From Bacteroidales bacterium UBA7569 (lineage in GTDB: Bacteria > Bacteroidota > Bacteroidia > Bacteroidales > Paludibacteraceae), in contig DLLF01000035.1 in the NCBI GenBank assembly GCA_002477945.1, forward strand, positions 1-7,871: a DNA stretch of 7,871 bases, read 5' to 3'. Shown piece after piece: positions 5,374 to 7,871 of this stretch (its first letter is position 1; each line of letters opens with the position of its first letter). The position numbers and the translations under genes were made by a program. A model generated the notes under the pieces. The model saw only the letters and a list, made by a program, of their open reading frames with translations, did not search any database and had not been told where the DNA came from.

Positions 5374-6315
5374 TTACTTCAAGAGGAAGCGTCTCGCACC
5401 TTGAACAGGTAGAGTGTACTCCTCCACGATGTTCGGGTACTTCTCTGCAAGCAGTTTGGTGTCGAGTTTCATAGACGGCTTGGGTGCTTTCCAAGTTGCG
5501 AGTGTGTCACCTCCGTAGGTAATGGCTTCCGCATCTCCAAACGCCATCTTCAACTTGCCCTCCAATGTGTCCTTTCGTTCTTCAAGAGCAGAAATCTGTT
5601 TCTTAAGGTCTTTGAGGTCTTTGTAGGCTTCGAAGATGTCATCGCCCACCTCTATCTGCTTACCGTCGGTGTGGCGGTTGTACTTGGTCAGAATATCTTG
5701 CGCGCTGATAGCGTCAGGTTCTTTCTTGCCCAAGATATTATCTACCCAAAAACGTTCCACCTCCTCCACGAGCCAACCATAAAAATCTGGCGCGAAGGTG
5801 ATGTCCTTATAGCCAAATTCTCGACCGCTGCATAACCACGCAAGCGAGCCTTGTTCGTAACCCGCTACTCCGAGGTTCATTTGCACTTGGCAAAACCAAT
5901 GTTTAGGCAGGTCGTCAGGGTCAATGGTCTTCTGTGTCGTCTTACATTCGAGAATACCCTTGTTGTCATCATTGTGTGCCATATCTTGAAGCCAAAATGT
6001 GCGGTCGGGACTGACACGGAGGAACGGCTTGTCAGGGTTGATGAACATAAAGTCATCGGCACTGCTGCTGATAATCTCACGTCCGCTTGCGTCTGAATAG
6101 AAATGAGCCACCGCGTCTTCAAGATAATGCCCTGCTTTCATATAGAAGTTCTCTTCTTGCGGTGCGTCCATGCCAAGTTTACGCCGCCATAGTTGATAGG
6201 GTGTTTCCCAAGGGTTCAGACCTACTACACTTGCCACCTCGCTTGCACCGATACCGTCTTTGCGGGCATTGAGCCACTCCTGACGGTTGCTGAATTTTAG
6301 TCTTGTACGGTTCAT
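5374..6315 (-). CDS. YqaJ-family (lambda-exonuclease-type) viral recombinase, 313 aa
   Basis: A cytoplasmic 5'-3' double-strand exonuclease of the PD-(D/E)XK fold that resects DNA ends for annealing-based recombination. The family signature is clear: W-L-N-A-R-K-D-G-I-G-A-S-E-V-A-S-V-V-G near residues 14-32, followed by N-P-W-E-T-P-Y-Q-L-W (34-43). Probable catalytic residues are E66 (G-H-Y-L-E-D), D104 (S-P-D-R-T-F), E123 and K125 (E-C-K-T-T), with H-W-F-C-Q-V-Q-M-N-L (139-148) forming the conserved helix. A coiled-coil segment spans about 228-258, as is common in this family. Length is typical. The start at 6315 has an AGGAGG site 7 nt upstream, overlapping the stop of the presumed annealing protein; another ATG 2 nt after that site reads ATG-TTA-TGA and is a dead end. 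Pairing with the upstream gene fits an exonuclease-annealing protein (SynExo) module. Confidence 0.95.
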   Translation of the reverse strand: MNRTRLKFSNRQEWLNARKDGIGASEVASVVGLNPWETPYQLWRRKLGMDAPQEENFYMKAGHYLEDAVAHFYSDASGREIISSSADDFMFINPDKPFLRVSPDRTFWLQDMAHNDDNKGILECKTTQKTIDPDDLPKHWFCQVQMNLGVAGYEQGSLAWLCSGREFGYKDITFAPDFYGWLVEEVERFWVDNILGKKEPDAISAQDILTKYNRHTDGKQIEVGDDIFEAYKDLKDLKKQISALEERKDTLEGKLKMAFGDAEAITYGGDTLATWKAPKPSMKLDTKLLAEKYPNIVEEYTLPVQGARRFLLK

Positions 6316-6322
6316 AACATAT

Positions 6323-6328
6323 CCTCCT
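6323..6328 (-). promoter_or_regulatory. Shine-Dalgarno site of the exonuclease gene
   Basis: AGGAGG on the minus strand, sharing a base with the TAA stop (6330-6328) of the upstream gene and lying 7 nt before the ATG at 6315. It is one of only two strong Shine-Dalgarno sites in the window and couples the two recombination genes. Confidence 0.75.
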
Positions 6329-7146
6329 TATTTGATGTTCTCTGCCATAGCCTGCGCTGCACGGTCTTGTGCCGTCTCCGCTTTCTTCGCTGCTACTTTC
6401 GCTTTCTTGGCTTCAATCATAGGTGTGATGAATATCCCCTCCACGGTCGAATCGCCCTCGTTGATAGCGTTGAGCGCACCACGGAGATTGAATAACATTT
6501 GGTTGTCAATATTCTCTGTTGTTGATACTCCGCAGAAGAATAGCACCTGTTCCTCCGTGATGTTGAACTTTTTGACATAATCGAGCATTGCTTTCCGGCG
6601 ACTTGCTATGTCCTTGGTCGAACCGATAGCGACCTGCTTGATTTCGTCCATCACTTTTTTCGTAATGGCTTTCGGCACTACTTTCAGGACTGCATTACGA
6701 AATGCAATTGCACTCGCAGCATTGCCTGTTACGACCTGCATATCTTCCGAATAGGTCTTGCCATACTTGTCCGTGATACGACGTTTGACCTCGACGCTGA
6801 CAGCGAGATTGGTTTCAAGGTCGTGCGCTACACCTTGGGCGGTAATGGTCTTGCCGTCGTTGCCGATGATACGAGTGGCGACACGTAAGTTGCCCCACGC
6901 TCCTGCCACTATCTCTGCAAAACGCACACTGACACCCTCCACCGAACTGTTGTTGCCACGAGGAAGCGAATAGAAGCACTCCCCTGCCGTTTCTACATCC
7001 ATCTGTCCGTAGGTACGAATTTTGTTTAACACTTGCGCTACATCGCGCGGATACTGTTTTGCGGTGGAGATTTGCACATCTACCTCCGCACGGTCGATTG
7101 CCTGAATGACATCAACCGACTTTACTTCGATGATTTCGTTTGCCAT
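6328..7146 (-). CDS. Probable phage single-strand annealing protein (RecT/ERF-type role), 272 aa
   Basis: Function is inferred mainly from position directly before a YqaJ exonuclease, where such phages carry the annealing protein that pairs resected strands. The central region is the best conserved-looking part: V-S-V-R-F-A-E-I-V-A-G-A-W-G-N-L (72-87), T-A-Q-G-V-A-H-D-L-E-T-N-L-A (102-115) and V-T-G-N-A-A-S-A-I-A-F-R-N-A-V-L-K-V-V-P-K-A (139-160). The last block recalls the A-x-x-Y-x-x-R-x-A-L segment of ERF/Rad52-like proteins, but I cannot assign it firmly to RecT, ERF or Sak families. The C-terminus (245-272) is rich in A, K and E and probably helical. The start at 7146 is preceded by a doubled A-rich leader rather than a Shine-Dalgarno. 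No membrane segment is visible. It could instead be another DNA-binding early protein. Confidence 0.8.
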   Translation of the reverse strand: MANEIIEVKSVDVIQAIDRAEVDVQISTAKQYPRDVAQVLNKIRTYGQMDVETAGECFYSLPRGNNSSVEGVSVRFAEIVAGAWGNLRVATRIIGNDGKTITAQGVAHDLETNLAVSVEVKRRITDKYGKTYSEDMQVVTGNAASAIAFRNAVLKVVPKAITKKVMDEIKQVAIGSTKDIASRRKAMLDYVKKFNITEEQVLFFCGVSTTENIDNQMLFNLRGALNAINEGDSTVEGIFITPMIEAKKAKVAAKKAETAQDRAAQAMAENIK

Positions 7147-7175
7147 AATTGTTATTTAGGATTGTTATTTGTTTT
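7147..7175 (-). promoter_or_regulatory. A-rich leader with a tandem AAATAACAAT
   Basis: On the minus strand AAATAACAAT occurs twice, separated by CCT, the second copy ending 1 nt before the ATG at 7146. The leader follows the stop of the helix-turn-helix gene. The same AATAACAA word appears before the genes at 1075 and 780. It is interpreted as a Bacteroidetes-type unstructured initiation region. Confidence 0.5.
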
Positions 7176-7181
7176 CTAATA

Positions 7182-7493
7182 TCACCTGTGCGTAGCACAA
7201 TAGGTTTCTGCCTCGCTCTCAATTTCCTCTTGTGACTTAATTGACACTCCTCGTAGCCACTCATCAAGCCGTTTTCTATCGAAAAATACCTTGTGCCCGC
7301 GTTTGAAATGCGGTATCTTCTTACTGCTTGTCAGTCGGTACAAATACGATTTGCTATACTTGGTATATGCTACCGCTTCGTCAAAATCCAAAGTGTCCTT
7401 ATTAAATATCATTTGACGCTGCTCCTGCAACATCTGTTCAATACTCGCAAGGCGATTGGCAATGGTTTCAAGGGTGATTTCCTGCTCGTCCAT
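7182..7493 (-). CDS. Excisionase-type helix-turn-helix DNA-binding protein, 103 aa
   Basis: Residues about 5-29 form an amphipathic helix likely to make a coiled coil (L-E-T-I-A-N-R-L-A-S-I-E-Q-M-L). Residues 35-82 are a winged helix-turn-helix of the HTH_17/excisionase kind: L-D-F-D-E-A-V-A-Y-T-K-Y-S-K-S-Y-L-Y-R-L then the wing I-P-H-F-K-R-G-H-K-V-F-F-D-R and R-L-D-E-W-L. Such proteins act as excisionases or local transcription factors in Bacteroidales phages and conjugative elements. The start chosen is the ATG at 7493, which has GGAGG 7 nt upstream; an in-frame ATG at 7499 overlaps the upstream TGA but is only 1 nt from that site. Its place ahead of the recombination genes suits a regulator of this operon or of excision. 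The tail after residue 83 is acidic and unassigned. Confidence 0.85.
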   Translation of the reverse strand: MDEQEITLETIANRLASIEQMLQEQRQMIFNKDTLDFDEAVAYTKYSKSYLYRLTSSKKIPHFKRGHKVFFDRKRLDEWLRGVSIKSQEEIESEAETYCATHR

Positions 7494-7495
7494 TA

Positions 7496-7744
7496 TCATT
7501 CCTCCGTCAAAAGTTTCTCAAGGTCAGGCAGCCAACCTCGCTTGTTACACCTCTTGGCTATTATACCAACCGCACTTATATTAACAAGTGCACCTGCTTT
7601 CAATAGTATGAACTGTGTTAGCGACATAGGCATTTCGGGGTTATCCTCGCCCGCAAGAACTATAAACGCAAGCATTCCCCATATTATCAGTATAGTTAGT
7701 AATGACCATTGCCCCACTTGCTTCAATGTGATAGTCCGTTTCAT
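7496..7744 (-). CDS. Small two-helix membrane protein, 82 aa
   Basis: Two hydrophobic segments are visible, about 13-31 (W-S-L-L-T-I-L-I-I-W-G-M-L-A-F-I-V-L-A) and 43-63 (T-Q-F-I-L-L-K-A-G-A-L-V-N-I-S-A-V-G-I-I-A), with a short loop (G-E-D-N-P-E-M-P-M) between and a basic then acidic C-terminus (K-R-C-N-K-R-G-W, ending L-T-E-E). By the positive-inside rule both ends would face the cytoplasm. It is an inner-membrane protein of unknown function; comparable small proteins occur near early regulators of Bacteroidales phages. The start at 7744 forms an ATGA overlap with the preceding gene's stop and has AGCAGG upstream. The frame stays open a further 29 codons to an ATG at 7831, but those codons are the out-of-frame end of the upstream gene. 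Confidence 0.75.
   Translation of the reverse strand: MKRTITLKQVGQWSLLTILIIWGMLAFIVLAGEDNPEMPMSLTQFILLKAGALVNISAVGIIAKRCNKRGWLPDLEKLLTEE
7501..7505 (-). promoter_or_regulatory. Shine-Dalgarno site of the helix-turn-helix gene
   Basis: GGAGG on the minus strand, inside the last codons of the membrane-protein gene. It is 7 nt from the ATG at 7493 and only 1 nt from the ATG at 7499, so it favours the later start. Confidence 0.6.
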
Positions 7745-7871
7745 AACTGACCTGCTCTTTTCAGACGACCCTCCACACGTTTGCGAATGCTGTAGATGGT
7801 ACTGATAGTCGCCAAATGATACTTCTCGCAAAGATACTCTGCGATGACAACTTTACTCTTGTCGGGGTCGG
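7741..7871 (-). CDS. 3' end of an unidentified gene, cut by the window edge
   Basis: Only the last 42 residues are present (D-P-D-K-S-K-V-V-I-A-E-Y-L-C-E-K-Y-H-L-A, continuing T-I-S-T-I-Y-S-I-R-K-R-V-E-G-R-L-K-R-A-G-Q-L). The frame ends in TGA at 7743-7741, overlapping the next gene's ATG as ATGA. The segment I-A-E-Y-L-C-E-K-Y-H-L-A-T-I-S-T-I-Y-S-I-R-K-R looks like a C-terminal helix-turn-helix (helix, short turn after H-L, recognition helix T-I-S-T-I-Y-x-I-R-K-R), so this may be a DNA-binding early phage protein. The identity is not assigned; the overlap and the protein-like composition support the frame over the alternative one, which runs through into the membrane protein. Confidence 0.65.
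   Translation of the reverse strand, partial: DPDKSKVVIAEYLCEKYHLATISTIYSIRKRVEGRLKRAGQL

Noticed and set aside
1..7871. CRISPR array, tRNA, rRNA or insertion-sequence transposase
   Set aside because: No regularly spaced repeats, cloverleaf or rRNA sequence was seen, and no transposase or integrase motif occurs in any supported gene.
7147..7871. Bacteroides-type promoter (TTTG / TAxxTTTG) ahead of the early genes
   Set aside because: I looked for the -7 and -33 words on the minus strand before the genes at 7146, 7493 and 7744 and found no convincing pair; the promoter is probably upstream of the window.

Overview
The window looks like the early replication and recombination module of a temperate phage or prophage (or a closely related mobile element) of the Bacteroidales. 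This assignment is my inference. It rests on the gene set (an excisionase-type helix-turn-helix protein, a YqaJ exonuclease with its presumed annealing partner, a DEAH helicase, a DUF6291-type replication protein and a TOPRIM primase-helicase), on A-rich translation leaders of the AATAACAA type in place of most Shine-Dalgarno sites, and on moderate GC content. No capsid, tail, integrase, tRNA or rRNA gene is present, so lysogenic versus virulent life style cannot be decided here.

All supported genes lie on the minus strand, so the transcript reads from position 7871 down to 1. In that order: the 3' end of an unidentified gene (7871-7741); a two-helix membrane protein (7744-7496); a DNA-binding helix-turn-helix protein (7493-7182); a probable single-strand annealing protein (7146-6328); a YqaJ/lambda-type exonuclease (6315-5374); a 120-150 bp interval with an inverted-repeat element (about 5221-5315); a DEAH superfamily 2 helicase (5220-3844); a DUF6291 replication protein (3842-3099); a zinc-finger/TOPRIM primase fused to a DnaB-type helicase (3102-1234); and a run of small genes: a four-cysteine mini-protein (1209-1051), a DUF551-like protein (1075-800), an acidic protein with an internal duplication (780-397), a cysteine-rich zinc-ribbon-like protein (395-228), a small gene that reads correctly only after removing one A from an A5 run (218-8), and the first codons of a further gene at the edge (14-1).

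The genes are packed like one polycistron. There are 4-bp ATGA overlaps at 7741-7744, 7496-7499 and 3099-3102, 1-bp gaps at 3843 and 396, and a 7-bp overlap at 8-14. I see no convincing terminator or promoter between genes. The likely division of labour is: exonuclease plus annealing protein for recombination and end repair, the DEAH helicase for remodelling or recombination, the DUF6291 protein for replication start or helicase loading, and the primase-helicase for the fork. The primase-helicase ends in an acidic ...CPF tail resembling the SSB C-terminal tip.

The most unusual points are the structured inverted-repeat element directly in front of the helicase start (which also creates a false 45-residue N-terminal extension), the three short genes below usual gene-calling size, the A5 frameshift, and the SSB-like tail.
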